Assembly (NCBI GenBank): GCA_028023455.1
Contig: JAQFVV010006310.1
Location: 928,001-992,000 of the forward strand
Direction: 5' to 3'
Length of the DNA stretch: 64,000 bases
From: Epiperipatus broadwayi
Lineage: Eukaryota > Onychophora > Udeonychophora > Euonychophora > Peripatidae
Within the stretch, counting starts at the first letter, position 1, and every line of letters begins with the position of its first letter. Both the position numbers and the translations under genes were made by a program. Of the stretch, positions 25,200 through 36,780 are shown one piece after another. The notes beneath the pieces were generated by a model. It ran no database searches, was not told where the DNA came from, and saw nothing but the letters and a program-made list of their open reading frames with translations.

Positions 25200-26650
25200 A
25201 GTTTATTCATTAATAATTCTCAACCATCAGTGATATTTAAAAGCAAAAAGTTGGTAATTGTACACACTAAACTTATTTTCAAAATGGCAATTAAAAAGCA
25301 ATAATAGTGAATCATCTTATTATCTATTCTCTTCATCTTGACATTTATGCCCAAAGACCACAATTTGAAACAGTATTCAAATAAAGTGCAACTTTCATTA
25401 TTAACCCCCCCCCCCACCTATACACTTAAATCTACAAATTTTAATTTAACAAACTCAAAATTACTCCCTTAATAGTAAAATTGATATTAGAATCAAAAGC
25501 ATTCAATGTATCAAAAAAGTCCTTCAATTTTTCTTTCTGAATAACAAACAAATGATCATCAATATACCTAAGAAAATAATTTTAAAGAAACAGAAAAATC
25601 ATTAATAATACTCCAAAAACTCAATATAGACAGTGCATGCATATTAAAGGAGAAATAACAACTAGTAGTCCATCTCTCTCTAATCTTATAAAACATATTA
25701 CACATAAAAAAGATAGAATCCTCTAATAATCTTAATCCCTATTATCTGCAGTTTTTATTCTATCAGATTAATATAAATATTTTCAAAATTTAAAACTAGC
25801 AAAAACAATCATCCTTTAAAATAAGCATTTATTTTATTAAATGCCTCAAAAGAAGAAATATTACATTGATCTAAATTTATATAATTCTTAAGAAATCTTA
25901 CAAGGAATATTGAAATTTTATCAACATTTTCTCCTATAAAGTCAAAAATACATCTTAAAGAAAACTTAACTTAGATTTTATTTTTTTACCAGGATCAGAA
26001 TTTAAAATACAATACTTTCCATTGTTTAATTCTAAAAAAACTTTATTTTTAAAATCATTATTATTCAACCATGTAAAAATATCACATTCATCTTCTCTTA
26101 ATAAGATAACATCATTAGCCTTCAATTTTTTTTAAGATCTATTTATTTCAGGGGGGGGGGGTAAACTTTTCCCTCTTTAGTATTTATCTATTCAAAATTA
26201 CCTGTAGAAACATTTCATTATTATCTGAAATATTTCTACAACATTCAATAGCAGAAATAAAATCAATTACCACATTCCTATTGCTAAAAGGAATAAAAGA
26301 AGGGTCTTTCTTTACTTAAAATAGTTTAGTCAGAATTATTTAAAACAAAATTAGACAAATTTAAAACAAATGCAGCATCAGAACTTTTATTATAATACTC
26401 TTTACTTAATTTTTTAAATTTATTAACAACATTCTTTTTCTAAAACTTTTTTAATAACCAGTTAAACTTAATATATTTTTTTTATTACAAACTGATATCT
26501 TGATCTAAACTACTTTTTAAAAAATAGAATAATTAAAATTAGTTCTAACCTCTAGAGTTCTTTAAAACATTTTAAATTTATCAATTAAATTAGATAATTT
26601 AAACATATTTTCTCTAATGAATTTATTTAAAAATTTTTCCTGTATATGAT
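25200..26650 (-). pseudogene. Penelope-like element reverse transcriptase (minus copy)
   Basis: On the minus strand, broken by stops and frameshifts, RT motifs appear in PLE order: NRNVVIDFISAIECC (26200-26290), DKISIFLVRFLKNYI then FEAFNKINAYFKG (25815-25950), FENIYINLIE (25756-25800, the site of the first catalytic Asp motif, now mutated), LLEDSIFF...NMFYKIRE (25690-25740) and RYIDDHLFVIQKEKL (YIDD at 25555-25566). PLEs encode an RT related to telomerase RT together with a C-terminal GIY-YIG endonuclease; the endonuclease is not visible here. The copy is old. Confidence 0.7.
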
Positions 26651-26659
26651 TTTGTTTTA

Positions 26660-27060
26660 AAGTTTAAGTTATTGATTTTAAATAAATTTATTACAGAAAA
26701 TATATGTAATTTAATTGATAGATGTAAAATATTTTGAAGGACTATAGGTCTTAAAAGTAATTTTAATTCTATTTTAAATTCCTTGTATAATAAAATATAT
26801 TAATAAGTTTAATTGGTTATTAAAAAAGTTTGCGAAAAGAAATATTGCTAATAAAAGAAATTTAAATACAGGGTATTATAATAAAAAATCTGATGCCTCA
26901 TCTGTTTTAAATTTGTCTAATTTTGTTTTAAATAATCCTGACTTAACAATTTTAAGTAAAAGCCATTCCTTTGTATTTAGCAATAGGAATGTGACAATTG
27001 ATTCATTTCTGCTATTGAAAATTGTAGAAATATTTCAAATAACAATATATATACCATTAA
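26660..27060 (+). pseudogene. Penelope-like element N-terminal region (plus copy, inverted)
   Basis: This plus-strand stretch is a diverged inverted copy of the minus-strand sequence at 26200-26640. Both contain TTTAAATTTGTCTAATTTTG followed by TTTTAAATAAT. They share the protein phrases LNLSNFVLNN and FSNRNV. The open frame 26913-27155 covers LSNFVLNNPDLTILSK. It breaks off before any catalytic motif. Together the two copies form a head-to-head pair centred near 26650. Confidence 0.65.
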
Positions 27061-27092
27061 AAATTATCAAAAAAAAAATTATCAAAAAACAA

Positions 27093-27631
27093 TATATACC
27101 ACATGACTCCACTTCTTTTTTAAGCTTGCAAGATATAAACAAAGAGCTTTGCTAATTGCTCAACAAGCTTTGAGATAAATGCTTAGCAAGAGAAAGCATT
27201 TAAAAAATATCTATCGGAAAACCACCCCCCATCCCCTGACTAATGGTTTCATGCTTTTGGCACTCTTCAGAGAGGCACTAGGATAGCTTCAGATATTAGA
27301 TCTAAAAACACCAGTCCAAAGCCAGCATTTATCTAAGAGTTGACGAGTAAAAAATCTGAAGTTTTTAGACACCTAAATGTCTTCAAACCCAGCTATCTAA
27401 CTCAAACAGCTATATGGAGCTGAGAGATCTTCAGCCAAAACATATATTAGAAGTCTTAGTAATATAACATTGCTTAAGGCCAAAAGCAAAGACTATAAAT
27501 AGTCAATAAAAAATACAGTCATATATCACATGACTCCATTTCTTTTTTAAGCTTGCAGGATATAAACAGAGCTTTGCTAATTGCTCAACAAGCTTTGAGA
27601 TAAATGCTTAGCAAGAGAAAGCATTTAAAAT
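27093..27631 (+). repeat. Direct repeats of about 112 bp flanking a 314-bp interior
   Basis: Copies at 27093-27207 and 27521-27631 share CACATGACTCCA followed by TTCTTTTTTAAGCTTGCA and GCTTAGCAAGAGAAAGCAT. Just before the second copy stands AGTCAATAAAAAATACAG, a possible polyadenylation block. Position right after the plus-strand PLE piece suggests a PLE terminal repeat or a short LTR-like unit, but no diagnostic ends are seen. Confidence 0.8.
27213..27408 (+). repeat. Interspersed repeat, copy 1
   Basis: About 190 bp shared with 29402-29598. Common blocks are TGACTAATGGTTTCATGC, TTATCTAAGAGTTGAC and CTTCAAACCCAGCTATCTAAC. The 3' part has CTGAAG, an AGACA/TGTCT hairpin and TCAAAC, which faintly resembles the hammerhead-like motifs elsewhere, but key bases differ. 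Confidence 0.85.
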
Positions 27632-27849
27632 ATTGTTTGTTTTCTATTCCCTCATGCCAGCCGTTTGATGGCATTGATGCTAATCAAAAACATATACATA
27701 TTACGATTCCAGGCCGGGCCTGTGATTCTACCTATATAAATATCGGCTTTTTTAGTTTTTGTAATAGGAAATTAGAGGAACTAATAGTAAATAATATTAC
27801 TATTTTTTAAAAAAATTTAGAAATTCACATTAAATTTAAAAAATAATAC

Positions 27850-29040
27850 CCGAATAATTGATGTTTTTTTGGACAGTAATTAATCATAAAATGGATTGTT
27901 TTGGTTTGTGTGTATCTGTCTACAGTTACAGGATTTTTTTAATCGAAAATAAGATGCAATTATACTTTTTTTTTTCAATTTACACAAAATTGCTACATTC
28001 ACGCTAAATTTAAAAATGCTACCCAACTAATTTGCTTTTTTGTTTTTGGACAGTAATTAATCAGAAAGTGGGTTCTTTTTGTTAGTGTGTACATATAAAA
28101 AATACCATTCTTTAAATACTACATCTCAAAATGATACTCAACTATGTTGCTTTTTTTGGACAGTAATGAATCAGAAAGTGGATTGTTTTTGTTAGCTTGT
28201 AGATATCAAAAGCCATAATATTATTTAAATACTAAATTTAAAAATGATACCCGCGAATCATTTTTTTTGGGATATTGACAGAAATTAATCAGAAAGTGGG
28301 TTTTTTTTCTTTGTGTGTGTATATATACATAAAAAGTTACGGTTTTTTTCAATCGAAAATAATATGCTATTCTACATTATTAAATTTATCCACAACATTT
28401 AAAAAATTCACACTACAATTTTAAAATGATAACCATATAACCAACTAATTTGCTTTTTTTTTTTTTTTTTTGGGGGGGGGGGACGGGACAGTAATTAATC
28501 ATAAAGTGGGTTCTTTTTGTTAGTGTGTATATCTAAAAAGGACCATCATTGAAAGACAATTGAAAAATGATACCGACTAATTTGCTTTCTTTTTTTTTTT
28601 TTTGGACAGTAATGAATCAGAAAGTGGGTTCTTTTTCTTACTGTGTCTATATAAAAAGGTACTGTTGTTTAAATATTAAATTTAAAAATGATAGCTGATT
28701 AATTTGTGTTTCTTTTGGACAGTAATTAATCAGAAAGTGGGTTTTTTTTTTTGTAAATATTGTGTAGATATAAAAAATACCGTAATTCAAATACTACATT
28801 TAAAAATCAAACCTTGACTAATTTGCTTTCTTTGTTTTTTTTTTTTTTTTGGACAGTAATTAATCAGAAACTGGTTTTTTTTTTTGTTAGGATGTGGATA
28901 TAAAAACTAATCTTTTTTAAATAGTAAATGTAAAAAAAATAATACCCGACTATTTTTTTTTTTTGGACAAATAATTACTAATAATCAGACACTGGGTTTT
29001 TTTTTTGTTTGTGCGTATATATAAAAAGTAACTTATCATG
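27850..29040 (+). repeat. Minisatellite of about 112-bp units, nine or more copies
   Basis: A unit with GGACAGTAATTAATCAGAAA, then GTGGGTT, a T-run, GTTAGTGTGTATATA and a TTTAAAAATGATACCC block repeats. GGACA (or a variant) occurs at 27871, 28048, 28158, about 28275, 28486, 28604, 28717, 28851 and 28965. Most intervals are 109-132 bp; two are longer and hold decayed or expanded units. Poly-T before the GGACA block varies in length, in one case followed by a G-run. Confidence 0.9.
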
Positions 29041-29401
29041 GACGAATTCTTGCGAAAATGATACTTTTTGCATGTAACAGTAGGTTAGAGCACTTGAAAA
29101 AAAAATAGCTTTGTAATGAAATTTTAAATAATTATGACAGGCTAAAATCCACACACTCTCACACCATAATATAGAGAAAATAGACATTCTAGCATTACGA
29201 TAAAGTTAATAACACAACCAACTATGGCAGCTAGTAGCATAGAAAAAAGCCAGACTGGTAGGGGACTCTTTCTGTGTTTTATTGTAGAAAGAAGCCTCTT
29301 AGGTTGGGTGTAGGCTGCTGAAATGGTATATTTCTAGGAATTGACCTAGAAATAGTGCCATCATGTGGCTGACACCTGACACCTGAGTATAGAAAACAAC
29401 C

Positions 29402-29598
29402 AAAATATCTATTTGTCCTCCATCCTCTGACTAATGGTTTCATGCTTTTGGACTTCTCAGAGAGGCGTTAGGTAGCTTCAGATACGAGATCTAAAAACAC
29501 CAATCCAAAATCCAGCCTTTATCTAAGAGTTGACTATTTGATTAGAAAATCTGAAGTTTTCAGACACCTAAATATCTTCAAACCCAGCTATCTAACAT
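29402..29598 (+). repeat. Interspersed repeat, copy 2
   Basis: Second copy of the repeat at 27213-27408, about 2.2 kb downstream in the same orientation. It has small indels, for example a shortened GACTTCTCAGAGAGGCGTTAGG block. It is directly followed by another old repeat (29599-29825). Confidence 0.85.
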
Positions 29599-29825
29599 TT
29601 TCTTTTAATTACTGCTAATTGCATTCCAATCTCATTTTTATCAAAACTGAAATCTGCAAATACCTTTGTTTTTCTAGAGTAGTTACATAAAATAATATCT
29701 ATTGTCTATTAAATTTTTAAAAAAATCCAATAAATTTTAAATTAAATTTATAGATTTTTTAATATAATTTTTTTTAGCAATTCTCTTTTAGATTAATGCC
29801 AATACACATTGTACCCACAATAATG
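29599..29825 (+). repeat. Old interspersed repeat, copy 1
   Basis: Contains TTTTCTTTTAATTACTGC, TAGTTACATAAAATAATATC and TTAGATTAATGCCAATACAC. The same blocks occur in the same order at 33647-33720 and 34228-34460, where the repeat is split by a later insertion. Confidence 0.8.
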
Positions 29826-30559
29826 GTTCAATACCTCTATGGCAAGTGGAAGAATAAAGTAGGGGTTTCATTATTTCTTTTAATTAATTACACTCTTTCT
29901 TGTGGGTTTATTAGCGCTGATTTATTTATTTGATTTATGGAAGACTATTATTTCAGGCTGGTCTTATAAACCAAGATCCTCTATATATGCTTATTTATTC
30001 TTTACTCTACTGGAATGTGCATACTGACTTCAAACAGTGATGAGCGAGCTAGTTAGATGGAAGGCATAAGTATATTATGAAGCATAAATAAAAGGGATAT
30101 CCCACTTTAAGCACTATAACATACACAACACCATATAGGAATAAAATACAATTATTCTTCCACATTTGAGCCTTAATCAATCACTTCGTGAGAGACATAT
30201 GGGAACCTGCCCCAGAACATTCTGGAATCCTGCTGTCTTGAGTCTGACAGGCTACAGACAGACTTCCTATGTTACTGGGGTATTAGTGCTGAGATATCAG
30301 TTTCTCAACAGAAATAAGAATGCTGCTTCACTACACTACATATCTCATACACTATCACCACTGCAGCACAGCTCATATTCTGCCACAACAACCAACTAAT
30401 TTCTTTAAAAATTCTTATTTTAATAAATAGACAATAAGTACCTATTACATAAACTATACTTTTTCTATTAGTCAGATCCACAGTCTTCAGCGTGTAAGCC
30501 ATATGGATTCACATGCTAATGCTCTTTGACCAGATAACTTGATGACAGCTGTTGTGACA
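29826..30559. other. Non-coding, nothing recognised
   Basis: Mixed-composition stretch. The 77-residue plus frame at 30166-30399 shows no domain I recognise. No splice or promoter signals are convincing. Confidence 0.4.
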
Positions 30560-31440
30560 GAGATCTTGAATGCTCTCAGTGTTAATCACATCAGTCTCTC
30601 CATTTTGTCTAGATCTTTTCCAGAGTGGCTGACATGAGTATCTCTCCTTGAGACAGAGATTGTGAATGGGTGGGTTACCCTTTTACCTTGCTTTAAGACC
30701 CCTTACTCTTTTTAAGATACCCTGGGTTATGGTTTACCCTTCTAGCATTAAGGGCATCATTCCTTCTGGTCTGGAATTTGTCATATTTTGATATATGTTC
30801 CTCCCCACCAGCTTTATTGCTGTCAAAGCACTGAATAATTCAAACATTCACTCAATTGTTTTACACCTAGTGCCTATCAGCAAATAAATGTTCTGCAGAA
30901 TTGGGAAAATTTCTCTGTATTATTTTAATGATCTGTTTTTCATTAAGCGGGCATGCCATTAATATCCATGGCTTGGCTACCTATTTTCTAAAGAATGGCA
31001 CATAAGGTTCATCCTCCTCCAGCATTTTTCTTGCATCAACCTGTTTTATCATTTTGGTGATCTTCATTCTGGCAACATTTCATTAGAACCCACCCATAGT
31101 ATGCAAAGTTAATAGGTTTCTTAAATAAGGATTCTCACCAAGCTTGTGCTTACCCTGCAAGTGACAATTTCTACCACAATTTAACTCCTTTATCATTGCA
31201 TTTATCACAGAATATCTCTCTAAGCTTTTTATATGTTCCATGAGTGATTCACCCTCATGTCCTTAGAAAATTTTTATTTTTAGAAGTTGGTTAACCAACT
31301 AGATATGTTTTCTTACTTTTCTAGTTTTTTATTTTTTTTGGCCCTTCTTGTTGCCTCCTCATTTCCCTAACCTATTGTTCCAAATCATTCACTTCTTTCT
31401 CACCTTTCTCATTAAGTTTTCTTATTCATGGCACTTGATT
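30560..31440 (-). pseudogene. Possible gag-like retroelement relic
   Basis: On the minus strand, in several frames, conceptual pieces read EVNDLEQ then VREMRRQQEGPKK (coiled-coil-like), GHEGESLMEHIKSLERY, ARKMLEEDEPYVPFFRK and QIIKIIQRNFPNSAEHLFA, then SNKAGGEEHISKYDKFQ. The order of a charged coiled-coil start, helical middle and basic end is reminiscent of a retroelement gag. Stops and frameshifts are frequent. No hallmark motif is present, so this is a guess; a decayed host exon cluster cannot be excluded. Confidence 0.3.
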
Positions 31441-31744
31441 TCTTTCTCTAATTACCTTCCTTTATCTTGAACCTTCTTGCTATAATCCTTGTGGTCATTT
31501 GTTTCCAATCCTACCTGTTCTATTTTACTATGAGTTGGCTTATTCTATCATCTACTATTTTTACTATCCTATTCGATTCTCTTTATTTTTGCCTTGATCT
31601 TGTTCCTAAATTCCCTCATTTCACTCTTGACTTTATTCTTTCACTCTACTATCAGCTACCTGAACATTTTCCATATTGCTGGCATAATGCCTTCTTTTAC
31701 TTCCTTATGGCTCCTTCTGCCATTGTTTTATTAATTTTTTTTGC

Positions 31745-31830
31745 CACTTCTTAATTTTGTATATATTACTTTTTAATTTCACCACTTCTTAATTTTATAT
31801 ATATTACTTTTTAATTTCATAACTTATATT
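31745..31830. repeat. Tandem duplication of about 39 bp
   Basis: CCACTTCTTAATTTTRTATA followed by TATTACTTTTTAATTTCA occurs twice in succession. Confidence 0.8.
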
Positions 31831-31968
31831 AATTTTATTTTCTGTAAAATCAAAGTAACTCTTTTTCTTTTACACAAATTTAAACCCTTTTTCTTTTACA
31901 CAAATTTAATGCTCTCATTCTTTTTAACTGTTTATTTCAATTCAATATTACACTTGCCAATCCCCTTC

Positions 31969-32241
31969 CCCCTGTTGTCACTTTTGTTCATTGATTCCTT
32001 ATCCATATATTTTCCTACTTTTACCCCCCAAAATATTTCAACTGTTTAAGCGTTTTTGAATCTGACAAACATAAAATATTAAAATCATTGAGTAAATATT
32101 TTCCCCCCTGTTGTCACTTTTGTTCATTGATTCCTTATCTCACCATATATTTTCCTACTTTTACCCCCTAAAATATTTCAACTGTTTAAGCGTTTTTGAA
32201 TCTGACAAACATAAAATATTAAAATCAATGAGTAAATATTT
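31969..32241. repeat. Near-identical tandem duplication, about 134 bp
   Basis: Units start with CCCCCTGTTGTCACTTTTG at 31969 and 32103 and run through AACTGTTTAAGCGTTTTTG to AGTAAATATTTT. They differ by a few bases and a short CTCA insertion in the second. The high identity indicates recent origin. Confidence 0.92.
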
Positions 32242-33646
32242 TTATATAAATTTACACCTATCTCAGGTTATGAGTTTTATTTTACCAAGTGATTCCCTCC
32301 TTGGACATAATTGAACTTTATTTGAAGCCTCATGTTATGCAGTCATTGTACCATTTTTTATTATTTTTGTTAATCTCATGGAGTTTATACCCTTATATAC
32401 TCTATCTACAAGCATATACGATTAACCAAATCATGTTTTCTTAATTCAACAGTAAATAAGTGTTAGTAAAATTCCACTATATTTTCTTGTTAATCTATCC
32501 CTAAGTCTGCAACATATATATAAGGTCAGGGCGAACGATGAGCAGAGGCAGTTTTTTTTTATGTATTTGTTATCTATGGACACCAGTGTTTAATGGACTA
32601 TGTCCATAAAGCACCTGCCATATAATCAACTAATGGAGACTAAAATGTCCCAGTTCTTGAATCATCTTTGATGTTTTTGGAGATTTATTAATTAATCAAA
32701 TTTTATTGGCATTTATAAATGAGAAACTCTAAAAAGAAGATAGTTAGCTGGCACTTAATATGTAAATTTAATAAACAAATAAACAAAGATTAGAGTTACA
32801 AAATTATTTATTAATTCTCCCCTATGACAGATTATTAGCAGTAATATATAATACAAGAATATATAAAGTATTGTTAAAAATATTAATATCTAAAAGTCAT
32901 AAGTAGCCATATTAATCTGGAATATTAGATTGATTTTAAAATACTTCTTAATACCAAATACTAGCTCAGTTCATGTATTAAGAGTTTGTTTATTTTAGTT
33001 AAATTTATAGAATGAACATACAGTTCTTATCTATCTTACCAGAACTTAGTGTGGATATTTACTACTACTTTATGTAGGTATACCATGGCCATGGATTTTC
33101 TTTCTGTGAGATTCATTTAATATGGTTAAAATAGCTTTTTCTTTTATTAGCTTGTTTGAGGTTTGATCCTTAAATAGGCATGGCATTGGGATCAAAACAT
33201 AATTGACCTGAAGTGAGGAAGGAAGCATCGGCAACCATATCCTTTAGCAGTGCATTTGATTAAGATCAAAGATGCAAATAATTGCAAACATCTAGCAGTA
33301 CATTTTCTTACAGCTTTCTAATGACAAAAATGCATTTTCTTTCTTCAGGATCCTCCAACAATTTTATTTGGCAATGCAAAAAAAAAAAAAAACATGTTAT
33401 TCAGAAGTAGAATAAAAATAAAATAAGAATACTCTTTGTGGATTGCCCTTTTTATATTCTTCTGTCCAAGTCCAACATGCAGGTCCTTTCCTTTTTAAAC
33501 CTTTCTTCTTTTTTTAAAATCTTGTCCAGACGTAACTTCTTTCTTTTTCTCATTAATTTTCACATTTTTTTCATTTACCAAGTTCATCTTGGCAATCAGT
33601 TTTGATCAGCCACCTTTAATTATATGGGAACAATGTACTACGTCAC
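32242..33646. other. A/T-rich, nothing recognised
   Basis: No genes or element ends recognised. Confidence 0.5.
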
Positions 33647-34460
33647 ATTTTCTTTTAATTACAACTAATTGCATTTCAATTTTATTTTTATCTTTTAAAT
33701 CTGCATGTATTTTTCTGAAGGTTTGTGATGATAGTGTTCTCATTGTAGTTTTATATTGGACTATTTCCATTATCTAATATGAATATTGAATGTCTTTAGA
33801 AAAATTTAACTTTTCTTTAAATATTCCAAATATATTCAACTGTTAGTAATAGCACATCAAACAAGTTAGTATATGCACAGCATTTTGAGAGGTATTATTC
33901 TCCCCTCTTCTTCAGTTCTTGTTGACTTAACCAATGACAGTACTAGCATGGGATTCGAACCTGGACCCTTAGATTCTTGAGTAGAGTGTTACCTTAAAAT
34001 TCAATACTCAAGAGTGTAATGGTCCAGGTTCGAATCCCATGCTAGTATTGTCACTGCTCAGGCCAGCTACACATGAAGAAGCGGGAGAATAATATCTCTT
34101 GAAACATTGTGCATACACTAACCTGTTTGATGTGCTACTACTTAAAGTTGAATGTATTTGGAATATTTAAATAAAAGTTAAAATTTTTTAAAAGACATTT
34201 AATACTAACAGTCCAATATAAAAATACAATTAAAATCTGCAAGTACTTCTTTTTTTCTAGGATAGTTACATAAAATAATATCTATTGTTTAGTCAATTTA
34301 AAAAAAAAAATCCAGTAATAAAATAATATCTCTTGTCTATTAAATTAATAAAAAAAATAATCCAGTAACTTTAGATTAAAATTATATTATTTTTTTAAAT
34401 ATATTTTTCTATTAACAATCCTCTTTTAGATTAATGCCAATACACATTATATCCACAATA
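33647..34460 (+). repeat. Old interspersed repeat, copy 2, interrupted
   Basis: The two halves (33647-33720 and about 34228-34460) match consecutive parts of the repeat at 29599-29825. Between them sits the inverted-repeat element at 33745-34235. A block AAATCTGCANGTAYTTTTCT-like occurs on both sides of the insertion (near 33700 and 34233), consistent with a target duplication of about 20 bp that has since diverged. Confidence 0.7.
33745..34235. mobile_element. Inverted-repeat element with tRNA B box and hammerhead-like arms
   Basis: Two arms of about 240 bp face each other around a centre near 33992. From the outside in, each arm has TTTTATATTGGACT, an AAATATTCCAAATA block, AGCACATCAAACA, a hammerhead-like piece and a tRNA-like piece. 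The right arm has GGTTCGAATCC (34027-34037), a perfect match to the RNA polymerase III B-box consensus; the left has it in reverse (33951-33961). The right arm at 34072-34113 reads ATGAAGAAG, GAGA/TCTC hairpin, TTGAAAC, like the CUGAUGA...GAAA layout of hammerhead ribozymes but with changes in the first box. I infer an inverted dimer of a tRNA-like, hammerhead-bearing retroelement. Confidence 0.65.
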
Positions 34461-34970
34461 ATGACACAATATATATATAAAGTTATAGCAAAAAAAAAAA
34501 AAAATGCACATACAAATATAAAAAGTTTTAGCTGTAAATGTATTTTTAAATATAAAACCATATTACTTACAAATGATGTGAGAGATGTATTATATTGTGG
34601 AAGAAAAAATCACTGTCAGACTGAATATAAATCAGCATGTTTTACAACCTGGTGATATATATATATATGGAAAATTAGAAACATGTATTTGACATGGATT
34701 AGTCATGCCAGGATTTTTGGATGACATGACATGATAAATGGAAACTTTGAATAATTATTACCATGTAGTAAACATTGTAGGAGTTAATACATCATAGCAA
34801 GACTAATACTAAAGTACCAAAAAAATTAATTGAAGAGTCAAAGAAATGTTAATGATAAATCTTCTTGAATCTGAGGCCATTGGTCTTATGAAGACATCCT
34901 TTGATGTTAAAGATGACTGGTTTTGAAGAGAATTAAGGAAAGGCTATTTTGTTATATATATATGTTTGTA
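34461..34970. other. A/T-rich, nothing recognised
   Basis: No genes recognised; a short TATATATATA tract lies near 34657. Confidence 0.5.
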
Positions 34971-35696
34971 TTTTGTGGAATTTCACTTGAGATCTATTTA
35001 TTTTAAACCAATAATAGATGAAACCTTAGTTGTGGGAGAATTTTATTACAACATAATCTTTGTCAACTCCATAGCCTTTATATCTAAATTCTCCTTATCT
35101 TTTCTCAAACCCAGCATAAAAGCCAATAACTCACTTTTTGTATAATCACTTTGTTTATATTTATTCTTCCACAACTTGATTATTTGTACCCTTTCTGCTT
35201 TCAGGCATTTACATTCAATTAACAGTTACCTAATATTTTCTATGCCTTCCTTACATAACTTGCAGACTAAATCACTCACATCTTTCTACTTATGTGCATA
35301 TTCCTTTGTTGCTAAAGATCCTGTTTGAGCCTTAAACAGTAAACTACTTTCCTTGCTATTATCATAAATTAACTCGCACCCAATAATCCATTTACTTCTA
35401 TATATATTTAAACTCTTTTTCCTCTATACTAGTTCTTCATTTTTCCAACTCCTTATTCTTTATTACTGCATCTATTCTTTTATCCCATCCCTCACCACTA
35501 TAATACTAAACAATTCTTTTAACACAGTTATCCCATCTTTTATATAAGTGTACTGACATAAATTCTTTATTCAAATCTGCTGCTTACTTTACTACCTTTC
35601 TCACCCATCCCGTTGCTTATCCTTTACTCATAACCCAATTAAATACTATTTTGGCTATTCTCTTATTATCCATAAACTTCAATCTACCAAACATTT

Positions 35697-35894
35697 TCAT
35701 TTTGCTTTTTGCATCTCTTGTATAAAAATTTGACCGTCCCATTTCTTTTTGAATTGCCTTCTTTGCTGTCCAACATCTGCATCTAATGCATGTCTTCCTA
35801 CTTCTCTGTACTTTTTGAAGTTACCAAATACCCCTTTACTAACACATAATGCATCGTTACCATATGTTAACCTGATACTGCCACTCCCATACAA
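35697..35894 (-). pseudogene. C-terminal piece of the decayed LINE protein
   Basis: The frame encodes MYGSGSIRLTYGND followed by YREVGRHALDADVG. It lies after the RT and resembles the post-RT region in which LINE proteins carry short Leu/Tyr/Gly phrases such as LLYGSE. No zinc finger is visible. Confidence 0.5.
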
Positions 35895-36044
35895 TTCTAG
35901 CTATATCATATTTATTATATGAAAACACTGTTAATTTCTTTATCAATCCCTTTCTTTTCTTTGGTTCATTTATCAATTTTTTCTCCCATTCATCCAAACA
36001 ATTTTTATGATTACTTAAGATAATTCCCAAATAGTTATGCCTAT

Positions 36045-36780
36045 TTACACACTTAACTTTATATCTCCCAATAAAAATTTTTTGTCTTCTCGTTCCTCAG
36101 TATTAATCATCATTACTTTTGATTTTTCCTCACTAAATTTAATCCCCATCTCTTTACCCACCCTTGTGCATGTATTCAGTATAACTGCCATATCTTTCCT
36201 TCTTTCTATGCACAAGAAGACATCATCCACGAATAAAAAACCCAGTTATGTATATACTCCCTTGCCACCTATTAATGGTATCTTTACCCTCTTCTTAGTC
36301 TTCCTATGTGCTCCATTTCTCTCAGATACAACAAAAACAAAATAAGTGACATAGGATATCCTTGTTTTAGTCTTACCACATTTTTAACTTTAACTGATTC
36401 TATATTTCCTAATTGATATGTATAATAATTGTTTTCATATAATCTCTTAATAATATCCACTAAAGATCCATCCATTCCCAAATTTACTAAGCTTACTCAT
36501 AATCTATTTATAATTACTCTACCTGTATTTCTACTCATATCTATAAGCCGTGTAACTACAAATAAACTATCTTCTATATGCCTATCTGATTGAAAACCTC
36601 CCTGCATTTCTCTCACTATATTGTTTTCTTCCATTCATTTTGCGACCTAACCACCATATATGTGAAAACTTTATATAACACTAATGTTACCGCTATCACT
36701 ATGATTCTTACCCTTTTTTTTAAATAGTAATCTTATTCTTGTATTACTCCAACTACCTGGAAAATCTCTTTTCTGATATT
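36045..36780 (-). pseudogene. Reverse transcriptase part of the decayed LINE
   Basis: Carries the motif preceding the active site (QGGF), the RQG-equivalent KQGYPMS and the catalytic FVDD block in the expected order. The first catalytic Asp motif lies in a corrupted stretch near 36510. Open pieces are 36045-36230 and 36284-36481. Confidence 0.7.

Noticed and set aside
28441-29040. A CRISPR array in the repeated 112-bp region
   Set aside because: The units are contiguous, too long and not separated by unique spacers, and the genome is eukaryotic; this is a minisatellite.
33951-34037. A functional tRNA gene at the GGTTCGAATCC B box
   Set aside because: No acceptor stem, D arm with A box, or complete anticodon stem can be laid out; the block lies inside an inverted-repeat element.
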